Below are positions 16,127 through 23,545 of a stretch of 64,000 nt of DNA, one piece after another. Position 1 is the first letter of the stretch. Each line of letters starts with the position of its first letter. Under the pieces are notes generated by a model that worked only from the letters and a program-made list of their open reading frames with translations, had not been told where the DNA came from and did no database searches. The DNA is taken from contig NZ_CP012264.1 of the NCBI RefSeq assembly GCF_001277255.1, positions 310,001 to 374,000 on the forward strand, written 5' to 3'. Source of the stretch: Cronobacter condimenti 1330. Its GTDB lineage: Bacteria; Pseudomonadota; Gammaproteobacteria; Enterobacterales; Enterobacteriaceae. Position numbers and translations under genes: made by a program.

Positions 16127-16699
16127 GTGTTTGATATTGGTTTTGGCGAGCTGCTGCTGGTTTTTGTTATCGGTCTTATCGTTCTGGGGCCGCAGCGTTT
16201 GCCTGTGGCTGTCAGAACCGTTGCAGGGTGGGTACGCGCGCTGCGATCGCTTGCGACTACGGTGCAGAATGAACTGACGCAGGAACTGAAAATTCAGGAG
16301 TTTCAGGAAAGCCTGAAGAAAGTGGAAAAAGCGAGCATCGACAACCTGACGCCGGAACTGAAAGCCTCAATGGACGAACTGCGCGAAGCCGCGGAGTCGA
16401 TGAAACGTTCTTACAACGTAAACGACCCGGAAAAAGCAAGCGACGAAGCACACACGATTCATAACCCGCTGGTGAAAGGTAACGAGGCCAGTCATGAAGG
16501 CGTGACGCCGGCGAAAGCTGAACACCAGGCCCAGTCGCCGGTACAGGCACCAGAAGATAATGAATCTTCTTTAGCGGGGTCTGATACGGCGTCTGCGCAT
16601 GCTGAGGCCGGAAAAATTGTTGAACCGTCGCCGGACGCCGCAGCGCCTGCTGGCGCGCGCAAGCCTGAAGCTGCATCTACCGTGAGTGATAAATCCTGA
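16127..16699 (+). CDS. tatB: Twin-arginine translocase subunit TatB
   Basis: Receptor-complex subunit of the Tat translocase (190 residues). The N-terminal helix MFDIGFGELLLVFVIGLIVL, GPQRLPVAVR and the amphipathic helix are followed by a long, low-complexity Ala/Glu/Pro tail (about 100-190) that is variable between species. It starts with GTG (16127), three bases after tatA, the same start codon as in E. coli. Confidence 0.97.
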   Translation: MFDIGFGELLLVFVIGLIVLGPQRLPVAVRTVAGWVRALRSLATTVQNELTQELKIQEFQESLKKVEKASIDNLTPELKASMDELREAAESMKRSYNVNDPEKASDEAHTIHNPLVKGNEASHEGVTPAKAEHQAQSPVQAPEDNESSLAGSDTASAHAEAGKIVEPSPDAAAPAGARKPEAASTVSDKS

Positions 16700-16700
16700 C

Positions 16701-17462
16701 ATGGCTGTTGAAGATACCCAACCCCTAATCAGTCACCTGATTGAACTGCGTAAGCGTCTGTTGAACTGCATTATCGCGGTGCTGGTGATTTTTCTGGCGC
16801 TCGTCTATTTCGCCAATGATATCTATCAGCTGGTCGCTGCGCCGCTGATCAGTCAGATGCCGCATGGCGCGAGCATGATAGCGACTGATGTGGCCTCGCC
16901 GTTCTTTACGCCGATTAAGCTGACCATAATGGTATCGGTTATCCTCTCCGCGCCGGTTATCCTTTATCAGGTATGGGCGTTTGTCGCGCCAGCGCTGTAC
17001 AAGCATGAGCGGCGCTTGATAATTCCTCTGCTGGTCTCCAGTACGCTGCTGTTTTATATCGGTATGGCGTTCGCCTACTTCGTCGTGTTTCCGCTGGCGT
17101 TTGGCTTCTTAACCAAGACCGCGCCTGTCGGGGTGGTGGTGTCGACTGATATCACCAGCTATCTGGATTTCGTGATGGCGCTGTTCATGGCCTTCGGCGT
17201 GTCGTTTGAGGTGCCGGTCGCTATCGTCTTACTGTGCTGGATGGGCGTGACGACGCCGCAGGATCTGCGTGCAAAACGTCCGTATGTGCTGGTTGGGGCG
17301 TTCGTCGTCGGGATGATGCTCACCCCGCCGGATGTGTTCTCACAGACGCTGCTGGCGATACCGATGTACTGCCTGTTTGAAGTCGGGATTTTCTTCTCAC
17401 GCTTTTACGTCGGTAAACGACGTCCACGTGAGGATGACGCCGAAGAGGCGACAGAAGAATAA
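16701..17462 (+). CDS. tatC: Twin-arginine translocase subunit TatC
   Basis: Six-helix inner-membrane protein that recognises the twin-arginine signal peptide with TatB; 253 residues. The conserved N-terminal EDTQPLISHLIELRKRLL, the FFTPIKLT periplasmic cap and the ASPFF segment are intact. The ATG at 16701, one base after the tatB stop, fits the family; an in-frame GTG at 16686 lies inside tatB and is less likely. The tail is five residues shorter than in E. coli. Confidence 0.97.
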   Translation: MAVEDTQPLISHLIELRKRLLNCIIAVLVIFLALVYFANDIYQLVAAPLISQMPHGASMIATDVASPFFTPIKLTIMVSVILSAPVILYQVWAFVAPALYKHERRLIIPLLVSSTLLFYIGMAFAYFVVFPLAFGFLTKTAPVGVVVSTDITSYLDFVMALFMAFGVSFEVPVAIVLLCWMGVTTPQDLRAKRPYVLVGAFVVGMMLTPPDVFSQTLLAIPMYCLFEVGIFFSRFYVGKRRPREDDAEEATEE

Positions 17463-17463
17463 C

Positions 17464-17488
17464 TAAACCGCCCGTCAGGGCGGTTTTC
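17464..17488 (+). terminator. Terminator after tatC
   Basis: AACCGCCC-GTCA-GGGCGGTT followed by TTCAT, directly after the tatC stop and only about 18 bases before the tatD start. It may attenuate tatD expression rather than end the operon fully. Confidence 0.7.
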
Positions 17489-17502
17489 ATATGGAAAGCG
17501 CA

Positions 17503-18294
17503 ATGTTTGATATTGGCCTGAATATTACCAGTTCCCAGTTTGATCACGACAGAGACGAAATGATCGCACGCGCTCAGGCGGCGGGCGTCAATCACATGCT
17601 GTTTACCGGCACGTCGCTTGATGAAAGCGAGCGCGCCTGCGCGTTTGCCCGCCGCTATGATGGCTGCTTTGCGACAGCAGGTGTGCATCCTCATGAGGCC
17701 AGCACCTGGAATGAAGCCAGTGAAGCGCGGTTGCGGGCGCTGGCTGATGAGACGGCGGTTGTTGCGATTGGCGAATGCGGGCTCGATTTCAACCGTAACT
17801 TCTCAACACCTGCCCAACAGGAGCAGGCCTTTACCGCGCAACTGCGTCTGGCGGCGGAACTCGACATGCCGGTATTTTTACACTGCCGAGATGCCCATGC
17901 GCGGTTCATGACGCTGCTCGACCCGTGGCTGGATAAACTGCCTGGTGCGGTGCTGCACTGCTTTACCGGTACTGAACAGGAGGCGCGAGAGTGTCTGGCG
18001 CGCGGCCTGTATCTTGGGATTACCGGTTGGGTGTGTGACGAACGTCGTGGGCTTGAACTGCGCGCGCTACTGCCCCTTATTCCAGCCGAACGTCTGCTAC
18101 TGGAAACGGACGCCCCGTATCTGCTGCCGCGTGATTTACAGCCGAAGCCTGCGTCGCGTCGCAATGAGCCCTGCTTGCTGCCACATATTCTCACGCAGGT
18201 TGCGCACTGGCGCGGCGAGGATCCGGCATGGCTTGAGGCGACGACCGATGCCAATGCCACACGCCTGTTTCTGAAAAACGCGTCGCTTGTGTAA
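17503..18294 (+). CDS. tatD: 3'-5' ssDNA/RNA exonuclease TatD
   Basis: Metal-dependent hydrolase of the TatD family; cytosolic exonuclease involved in DNA repair after oxidative damage, not in Tat export. 263 residues. The motifs GVHPHEA, IGECGLDFNR, LHCRDAH, HCFTG and ETDAPYLLPR are intact; the first HxH pair of the wider family is replaced by DIGLN, as in E. coli TatD. I chose ATG 17503, with GGAAAG upstream, rather than ATG 17491, which is next to the terminator. Confidence 0.95.
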   Translation: MFDIGLNITSSQFDHDRDEMIARAQAAGVNHMLFTGTSLDESERACAFARRYDGCFATAGVHPHEASTWNEASEARLRALADETAVVAIGECGLDFNRNFSTPAQQEQAFTAQLRLAAELDMPVFLHCRDAHARFMTLLDPWLDKLPGAVLHCFTGTEQEARECLARGLYLGITGWVCDERRGLELRALLPLIPAERLLLETDAPYLLPRDLQPKPASRRNEPCLLPHILTQVAHWRGEDPAWLEATTDANATRLFLKNASLV

Positions 18295-18416
18295 GTGGGC
18301 CGCCAGAGGCTCGTCTTATGTAGATTTTTGCACGCTGTTGGTTTGTCCCGTCGGTAAATCCCGCTGATATGCTTCCTGCGGGGATTTTCCCTGTTTCCAG
18401 AATAGAAGGGACGATG

Positions 18417-18749
18417 ATGAAAAAGAGAACAACGGGATTAATGGTACTGATGCTGCTGGCAGGCGGGCCGGTTATGGCAATGGATAAAACCGCCACCGGC
18501 GCGGTGGTTGGCGCCGCGGCAGGCGCTATTGCAGGCAAAGATGTGAAAAGCGCGGTGGGCGGTGCGGTGATAGGCGCTGGCACGGGCGCGATGCTGAAGA
18601 AAGGCAGCAAAGGCAAAGCGGCTCGTAAAGGTGGTGTTGCGGGTGCCGTAGTTGGTGCGGGTGTTGCGGCGGCGACCGGTAAAAGCGTACTGAAAGGTGC
18701 GGCTGTCGGCGCAGGGGCGGGCGGTGTTATCGGCGAGGCGACGCACTAA
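18417..18749 (+). CDS. Glycine-zipper exported protein
   Basis: I do not recognise a named gene. 110 residues: a signal peptide (MKKRTTGLMVLMLLAGGPVMA) and then a body made almost entirely of Gly/Ala/Val zipper repeats (GAVVGAAAGAIAGKD, GGAVIGAGTGAML, GGVAGAVVGAGVAAATGK, GAAVGAGAGGVIGE), resembling YMGG-type glycine-zipper proteins. Such zippers usually form membrane-inserted or outer-membrane-associated helices. There is no lipobox cysteine. ATG 18414 is also possible; 18417 has GAAGGG at a better distance. E. coli has no gene here between tatD and rfaH. Confidence 0.8.
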   Translation: MKKRTTGLMVLMLLAGGPVMAMDKTATGAVVGAAAGAIAGKDVKSAVGGAVIGAGTGAMLKKGSKGKAARKGGVAGAVVGAGVAAATGKSVLKGAAVGAGAGGVIGEATH

Positions 18750-18755
18750 TCGCAG

Positions 18756-18776
18756 GCGGCGGCCTTGCGCCGCCGC
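18756..18776. terminator. GC-rich hairpin between convergent genes
   Basis: GCGGCGGC / GCCGCCGC, 8-bp stem with a 5-base loop, between the glycine-zipper gene and rfaH. There is no T-run, so factor-independent termination is uncertain. Confidence 0.45.
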
Positions 18777-18793
18777 ACTGGCGTCATAGCACG

Positions 18794-19282
18794 TCAGATT
18801 TTACGAAATTCGGTATTTTTGATGCTTTGTAACACCTGCTTATTCAACAAATTCAACAGTAGCATCGAACGGGCTTCACCATCGGGCTCGGTAAATATCG
18901 CCTGCAATCCTTCAAACGCCCCTTCGGTAATCACCACCCTGTCGCCGGTATACGGCGTATCCGGGTCGGTTACGTTTTCTGGCTGCCAGTCGAGCAGCTG
19001 TTCAATGACCGTTTGCGGCACAACGGCCGGGCTTGAACCAAAGCGGACAAAGTGGCTAACACCGCGGGTTGAACTCACCGTGGTGGTGTGAATATCCTCT
19101 GGATCGAACCGGACGAAAAGGTAATTAGGGAAGAGCGGCTCGCTGACGGAAGTGCGTCTGCCTCGTACCATTTTTTCAAGTGTAATCATTGGCGTAAGGC
19201 AGTTCACCGACTGTCGTTCAAGGTGCTCTTTGGCGCGCTGAAGTTGCCCGCGTTTACAGTACAGTAAATACCAGGATTGCAT
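18794..19282 (-). CDS. rfaH: Transcription antiterminator RfaH
   Basis: NusG paralogue recruited at ops sites to boost transcription and translation of LPS-core, capsule and virulence operons; 162 residues as in E. coli. The N-terminal NGN domain (MQSWYLLYCKRGQ to about residue 100) and the C-terminal metamorphic domain (about 115-162) are both intact. A longer frame runs upstream to 19348; the conserved N-terminus fixes the start at 19282. Transcribed divergently from ubiD. Confidence 0.97.
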   Translation of the reverse strand: MQSWYLLYCKRGQLQRAKEHLERQSVNCLTPMITLEKMVRGRRTSVSEPLFPNYLFVRFDPEDIHTTTVSSTRGVSHFVRFGSSPAVVPQTVIEQLLDWQPENVTDPDTPYTGDRVVITEGAFEGLQAIFTEPDGEARSMLLLNLLNKQVLQSIKNTEFRKI

Positions 19283-19427
19283 AATGACTCTTCTTACATG
19301 GCCGGACGCGCCAGCATAACAAAACCACCTCAGGATCGCTAAGGGCATTATACTGCGCTATACGATAGCCCACGGTGATGATTCACGTTAATTTAACAAA
19401 ATTACGGCATGCCTGCGGCGAACACCG

Positions 19428-19433
19428 TATAAT
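19428..19433 (+). promoter_or_regulatory. ubiD -10 element
   Basis: A consensus TATAAT, 32 bases before the ubiD start. No good -35 hexamer at the right distance is visible (TTACGG is 20 bases upstream). Confidence 0.5.
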
Positions 19434-19465
19434 AAAAAGCTTATTTTAAAGCCACGAATAACTGC

Positions 19466-20950
19466 ATGAAATACCACGACCTACGCGAATTTCTGGCGCT
19501 GCTGGAGCAGCAAGGCGAACTCAAGCGCATTACATTGCCTGTCGATCCTTACCTGGAGATGACGGAAATTGCTGACCGCACGTTACGCGCGGGCGGCCCG
19601 GCGCTGCTGTTTGAAAACCCGAAAGGCCATACTATGCCGGTGCTCTGCAACCTGTTCGGCACGCCAAAACGCGTGGCGATGGGCATGGGGCAGGATGACG
19701 TGTCTGCGCTGCGTGAAGTCGGCAAGCTACTGGCTTTTTTGAAAGAGCCGGAGCCGCCGCGCGGTTTTCGCGATCTCTTCGACAAACTGCCACAGTTTAA
19801 GCAAGTGCTGAACATGCCGACAAAGCGGCTGCGCAATGCGCCTTGCCAGCAGAAAGTATGGCAAGGCGACGAGGTCGACCTGAACCGTATTCCCATCATG
19901 CAGTGCTGGCCGGATGATGCCGCACCGCTGATTACCTGGGGCCTGACGGTAACGCGTGGGCCGCATAAAGAGCGTCAAAATCTTGGCATTTACCGCCAGC
20001 AGTTAATCGGCAAAAACAAACTTATCATGCGCTGGCTGTCGCATCGCGGCGGCGCGCTGGATTTCCAGGAGTGGTGTCAGACGCATCCGGGGGAGCGTTT
20101 CCCGGTGGCGGTGGCGCTTGGCGCTGACCCGGCCACGATCCTGGGCGCGGTAACGCCAGTGCCGGACACGCTGTCTGAGTATGCGTTCGCAGGGCTGCTG
20201 CGCGGCACCAAAACCGAAGTGGTGAAGTGCCTTTCTAACGATCTTGAAATCCCGGCCAGCGCTGAAATTGTGCTGGAGGGCTATATTGAGCCTGGCGACA
20301 TGGCGCCGGAAGGCCCGTATGGCGACCACACGGGTTACTATAATGAGATTGATAATTTCCCTGTTTTCACCGTCACCCATGTGACGCAGCGTGAAGACGC
20401 CATTTATCACTCGACGTATACGGGCCGTCCGCCTGATGAACCCGCCGTGCTGGGCGTGGCGTTAAATGAAGTCCTGGTGCCCATTTTGCAAAAGCAGTTC
20501 CCGGAAATCGTGGATTTCTATCTGCCGCCGGAAGGCTGTTCTTATCGTCTCGCGGTCGTGACAATGCGCAAGCAGTACGCGGGCCATGCAAAGCGCGTGA
20601 TGATGGGCGTCTGGTCTTTCCTGCGCCAGTTTATGTATACCAAGTTTGTGATCGTTTGCGATGATGACGTGAACGCGCGCGACTGGAACGATGTTATCTG
20701 GGCGATTACTACGCGAATGGATCCGGCGCGCGACACCGTCATGGTAGAAAACACGCCGATCGATTATCTGGATTTCGCCTCGCCGGTTTCCGGCCTTGGT
20801 TCCAAAATGGGGCTGGATGCGACCAATAAATGGCCTGGCGAAACACAGCGCGAGTGGGGCAGACCCATCAAGAAAGATCCCGATGTGACGGCACGTATCG
20901 ACGCCATCTGGGATGAACTCGCTATTTTTCATGACGGTAAAGGCGCCTGA
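19466..20950 (+). CDS. ubiD: 4-hydroxy-3-polyprenylbenzoate decarboxylase
   Basis: Decarboxylase of ubiquinone synthesis that uses prenylated FMN supplied by UbiX; 494 residues. The family blocks DLREFLALLEQQGELKRI (N-terminus), GPYGDHTGYY and GMGQDDVSAL are intact. It starts at the only suitable ATG and is followed 45 bases later by fre. It sits away from ubiEJB, as in E. coli. Confidence 0.98.
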   Translation: MKYHDLREFLALLEQQGELKRITLPVDPYLEMTEIADRTLRAGGPALLFENPKGHTMPVLCNLFGTPKRVAMGMGQDDVSALREVGKLLAFLKEPEPPRGFRDLFDKLPQFKQVLNMPTKRLRNAPCQQKVWQGDEVDLNRIPIMQCWPDDAAPLITWGLTVTRGPHKERQNLGIYRQQLIGKNKLIMRWLSHRGGALDFQEWCQTHPGERFPVAVALGADPATILGAVTPVPDTLSEYAFAGLLRGTKTEVVKCLSNDLEIPASAEIVLEGYIEPGDMAPEGPYGDHTGYYNEIDNFPVFTVTHVTQREDAIYHSTYTGRPPDEPAVLGVALNEVLVPILQKQFPEIVDFYLPPEGCSYRLAVVTMRKQYAGHAKRVMMGVWSFLRQFMYTKFVIVCDDDVNARDWNDVIWAITTRMDPARDTVMVENTPIDYLDFASPVSGLGSKMGLDATNKWPGETQREWGRPIKKDPDVTARIDAIWDELAIFHDGKGA

Positions 20951-20995
20951 CGCGCCGCCGTTGCAGTTGCATTATTGACCCGACAGAGGGAACGC

Positions 20996-21697
20996 ATGAC
21001 AACCTTAAGCTGTAAAGTGACCTCGGTAGAAGCCATCACGGATACCGTTTATCGCGTTCGTTTGGTGCCGGAAGCGGCCTTTTCGTTTCGCGCAGGTCAG
21101 TACCTGATGGTGGTAATGGACGAGCGGGACAAGCGCCCTTTTTCGATGGCCTCCACGCCGGATGAGCAGGGTTTTATCGAACTGCATATCGGCGCGTCGG
21201 AACTCAATCTCTATGCCATGGCGGTGATGGACCGCATTCTCAAAGAACGTGAAATCGTGGTCGATATTCCCCATGGCGAGGCCTGGCTGCGTGATGACGA
21301 AGAGCGTCCGCTGATCCTCATTGCCGGTGGGACGGGCTTTTCTTATGCCCGCTCGATTCTGCTGACGGCGCTGGCCCGTAATCCGAATCGTGATATCACG
21401 ATCTACTGGGGCGGACGCGAAGAGAAACATCTCTACGATCTGGCCGAGCTGGAAGCGCTGTCGGTTGACCACCCGAACCTGAATATTGTGCCGGTGGTTG
21501 AACAGCCGGATGAATCGTGGCGTGGCCGTAGCGGCACGGTGCTGACCGCAGTTATGCAGGATTTCGGTACGCTTGCCGGACACGATATCTACATCGCTGG
21601 CCGTTTTGAAATGGCGAAAATCGCCCGCGATCTGTTCTGCAATGAGCGCAGCGCGCGTGAAGACCGCCTGTTCGGCGACGCGTTCGCGTTTATCTAA
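20996..21697 (+). CDS. fre: NAD(P)H-flavin reductase
   Basis: Reduces free flavins with NAD(P)H; supplies reduced flavin to ribonucleotide reductase activation and other electron acceptors. 233 residues as in E. coli. The flavin-binding RPFSMAS motif (about residue 46) and the nucleotide-binding GGTGFSYARSIL (about 110) are present. The ATG 20996 is preceded by AGAGGG; an upstream TTG is less likely. Confidence 0.97.
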   Translation: MTTLSCKVTSVEAITDTVYRVRLVPEAAFSFRAGQYLMVVMDERDKRPFSMASTPDEQGFIELHIGASELNLYAMAVMDRILKEREIVVDIPHGEAWLRDDEERPLILIAGGTGFSYARSILLTALARNPNRDITIYWGGREEKHLYDLAELEALSVDHPNLNIVPVVEQPDESWRGRSGTVLTAVMQDFGTLAGHDIYIAGRFEMAKIARDLFCNERSAREDRLFGDAFAFI

Positions 21698-21712
21698 GAC
21701 GTTCCCTTATGA

Positions 21713-21738
21713 CGCCAGCCCTCGATTACGGGCTGGCG
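21713..21738. terminator. Hairpin after fre
   Basis: CGCCAGCCC / GGGCTGGCG, 9-bp perfect stem and 8-base loop, just after fre. It also contains the stop codon of the convergent small gene. It has no T-run on either strand; its position suggests it separates the two convergent genes. Confidence 0.5.
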
Positions 21739-22073
21739 GCAATCTCCCTTCCTGACCAGACGTACAAAGGCTGATCGTTTTCCAGCAGGCAAAGCAGCGT
21801 GATATTTTTACGCGCCGGATGGTCAAGCTTTGCTGTCAGCTGCGTCGCAATATGCTGCTCGCCGACCTTTCCGTCATACCGTTCCACCACGACGCTTTCC
21901 GGGACAATCCGGGATTCGTTCAGCACCTGCTGAATATACGCGTGATTTTGCGACGTGTTGATAAGCAACGCCAGGCAGCGCTGCGCCAGCGTCTCTTCAG
22001 ATAACTGCGACTGCACGGGAAACGAAAAAAACAGCGCAGCGGCAAGCGGCGCGACAGTAAGGCATCCTTTCAT
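21726..22073 (-). CDS. Small exported protein of unknown function
   Basis: I do not recognise this gene. 115 residues with a clear signal peptide (MKGCLTVAPLAAALFFSFPVQS) and a mature part of about 93 residues containing two cysteines (QRCLALL and TLLCLLEN) that could form a periplasmic disulfide. The start at 22073 has AAGGAA 6 bases upstream; a longer frame to 22163 lacks a signal sequence. A possible promoter (TTGTGC, 16 bases, TATCAC) lies upstream. E. coli has no gene between fre and fadA. Confidence 0.75.
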   Translation of the reverse strand: MKGCLTVAPLAAALFFSFPVQSQLSEETLAQRCLALLINTSQNHAYIQQVLNESRIVPESVVVERYDGKVGEQHIATQLTAKLDHPARKNITLLCLLENDQPLYVWSGREIAASP

Positions 22074-22122
22074 AGTATTCCTTGCAGCGTGATAGCGATA
22101 AAAGAGCCTGGCACAAACGTGG

Positions 22123-22152
22123 AAAATAAAAAACCCGCCCCTGACAGGCGGG
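22123..22152 (-). terminator. fadBA terminator
   Basis: Read on the minus strand: CCCGCC-TGTCAGG-GGCGGG stem followed by TTTTTTATTTT. It lies about 220 bases after fadA, beyond the repeat region, and just upstream of the small exported-protein gene. Confidence 0.8.
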
Positions 22153-22173
22153 AAGAACGGCAACTAAACTTTT

Positions 22174-22343
22174 CTCTCTTGGCCCTTAATGCCATAGCGG
22201 CGTTGGCTGCCTTCGCTCACCCCGGTTGTTGACTCCCGTCAACGCCCGAGGATCCACTCAGTTGCCGCCTTGCTCTGACAGTAATGGCGGTGAGATCAGG
22301 CTCTCTTGGCCCTTAATGCCATAGCGGCGTTGGCTGCCTTCGC
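22174..22343. repeat. ERIC-like repeat with 43-bp direct duplication
   Basis: A 43-base stretch (22174-22216) recurs exactly at 22301-22343, a period of 127 bases. The first copy continues into a sequence whose core GCGTTGGCTGCCTTCGCTCA matches the ERIC at 6621-6743 closely (TGCCTT for TTTCCT, then CGCTCACCCC). The far half (CTCAGTTGCCGCCTTGCTCT) corresponds to the other ERIC arm. The second copy is truncated. It lies in the 3' flank of fadA. Confidence 0.75.
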
Positions 22344-22371
22344 GCCGCGATGCAACGGCCGTGTGAATGTT

Positions 22372-23535
22372 TCACACTCGCTCAAACACCGTCGCGATCC
22401 CCTGGCCGAGGCCGATACACATGGTAGCAAGACCCAGTTCGACGTCGCGGCGCTCCATCAGATTGATAAGCGTGGTGCTGATGCGCGCGCCGGAGCAGCC
22501 GAGCGGATGGCCGAGCGCGATCGCACCGCCGTTCAGGTTGATCTTCTCGTCTATCTGCTCCATCAGCCCCAGATCTTTAATGCACGGCAGGATCTGTGCA
22601 GCGAACGCTTCGTTCATCTCAAAGAGACCGATATCGCTTGCGGTCAGTCCGGCTTTTTTCAGCGCAAGTTTTGACGCCGGTACCGGGCCGTAACCCATGA
22701 TGGACGGGTCGCAGCCGACCACTGCCATAGAGCGAATGCGGGCGCGTGGCGTCAGGCCAAGTTCGCGGGCGCGCGATTCACTCATCACCAGCATCGCCGC
22801 CGCGCCGTCGGAAAGCGCCGAGGACGTGCCTGCCGTGACGGTGCCGTTAGCCGGGTCGAATGCCGGTTTCAGCTGCGACAGCCCTTCGACGGTAGTTTCC
22901 GGGCGGATCACTTCGTCATAGTCATAACGCTTCAGCACGCCGTCAGCGTCGTGTCCGCTGGTCGGGATGATTTCCTGCTTAAAATGCCCGGCCTGCGTGG
23001 CAGCCCAGGCACGCTGGTGCGAACGGGCGGCGAAAGCGTCCTGCATATCACGGCTAATGCCATGCATACGCGAGAGCATCTCCGCCGTCAGCCCCATCAT
23101 GCCCGCCGCTTTCGCCACATTGCGGCTTAAACCTGGGTGAAAATCGACACCATGGTTCATCGGCACATGGCCCATATGCTCGACGCCGCCCACGAGACAA
23201 ACGCTGGCATCGCCGGTCATTATCATACGTGCAGCGTCATGCAGCGCCTGCATCGACGAGCCGCACAGGCGGTTTACCGTGACTGCCGGCACGCTGTGCG
23301 GGATTTCCGCCAGCAGTGCGGCGTTACGGGCGATGTTAAAACCCTGCTCGAGCGTCTGCTGTACGCAGCCCCAGTAGATGTCATCGATCGCGCTCGCCTC
23401 GAGCTGCGGGTTGCGTGACAGCAGGCTGCGCATCAGATGCGCGGAGAGATCTTCCGCGCGAACCTGGCGAAACGCGCCGCCTTTGGAACGGCCCATCGGG
23501 GTGCGGATAGCATCAACAATTACAACCTTTTCCAT
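22372..23535 (-). CDS. fadA: 3-ketoacyl-CoA thiolase FadA
   Basis: Beta subunit of the aerobic fatty-acid oxidation complex; cleaves 3-ketoacyl-CoA with CoA. 387 residues as in E. coli. The acylated cysteine lies in NRLCGSSMQAL (about residue 91), the catalytic histidine in GGAIALGHPLGCSGAR (about 343) and the second cysteine in TMCIGLGQG (about 373). AAGGAG precedes the ATG. It follows fadB after 10 bases as the second gene of fadBA. Confidence 0.98.
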   Translation of the reverse strand: MEKVVIVDAIRTPMGRSKGGAFRQVRAEDLSAHLMRSLLSRNPQLEASAIDDIYWGCVQQTLEQGFNIARNAALLAEIPHSVPAVTVNRLCGSSMQALHDAARMIMTGDASVCLVGGVEHMGHVPMNHGVDFHPGLSRNVAKAAGMMGLTAEMLSRMHGISRDMQDAFAARSHQRAWAATQAGHFKQEIIPTSGHDADGVLKRYDYDEVIRPETTVEGLSQLKPAFDPANGTVTAGTSSALSDGAAAMLVMSESRARELGLTPRARIRSMAVVGCDPSIMGYGPVPASKLALKKAGLTASDIGLFEMNEAFAAQILPCIKDLGLMEQIDEKINLNGGAIALGHPLGCSGARISTTLINLMERRDVELGLATMCIGLGQGIATVFERV

Positions 23536-23545
23536 TCGTCACTCC

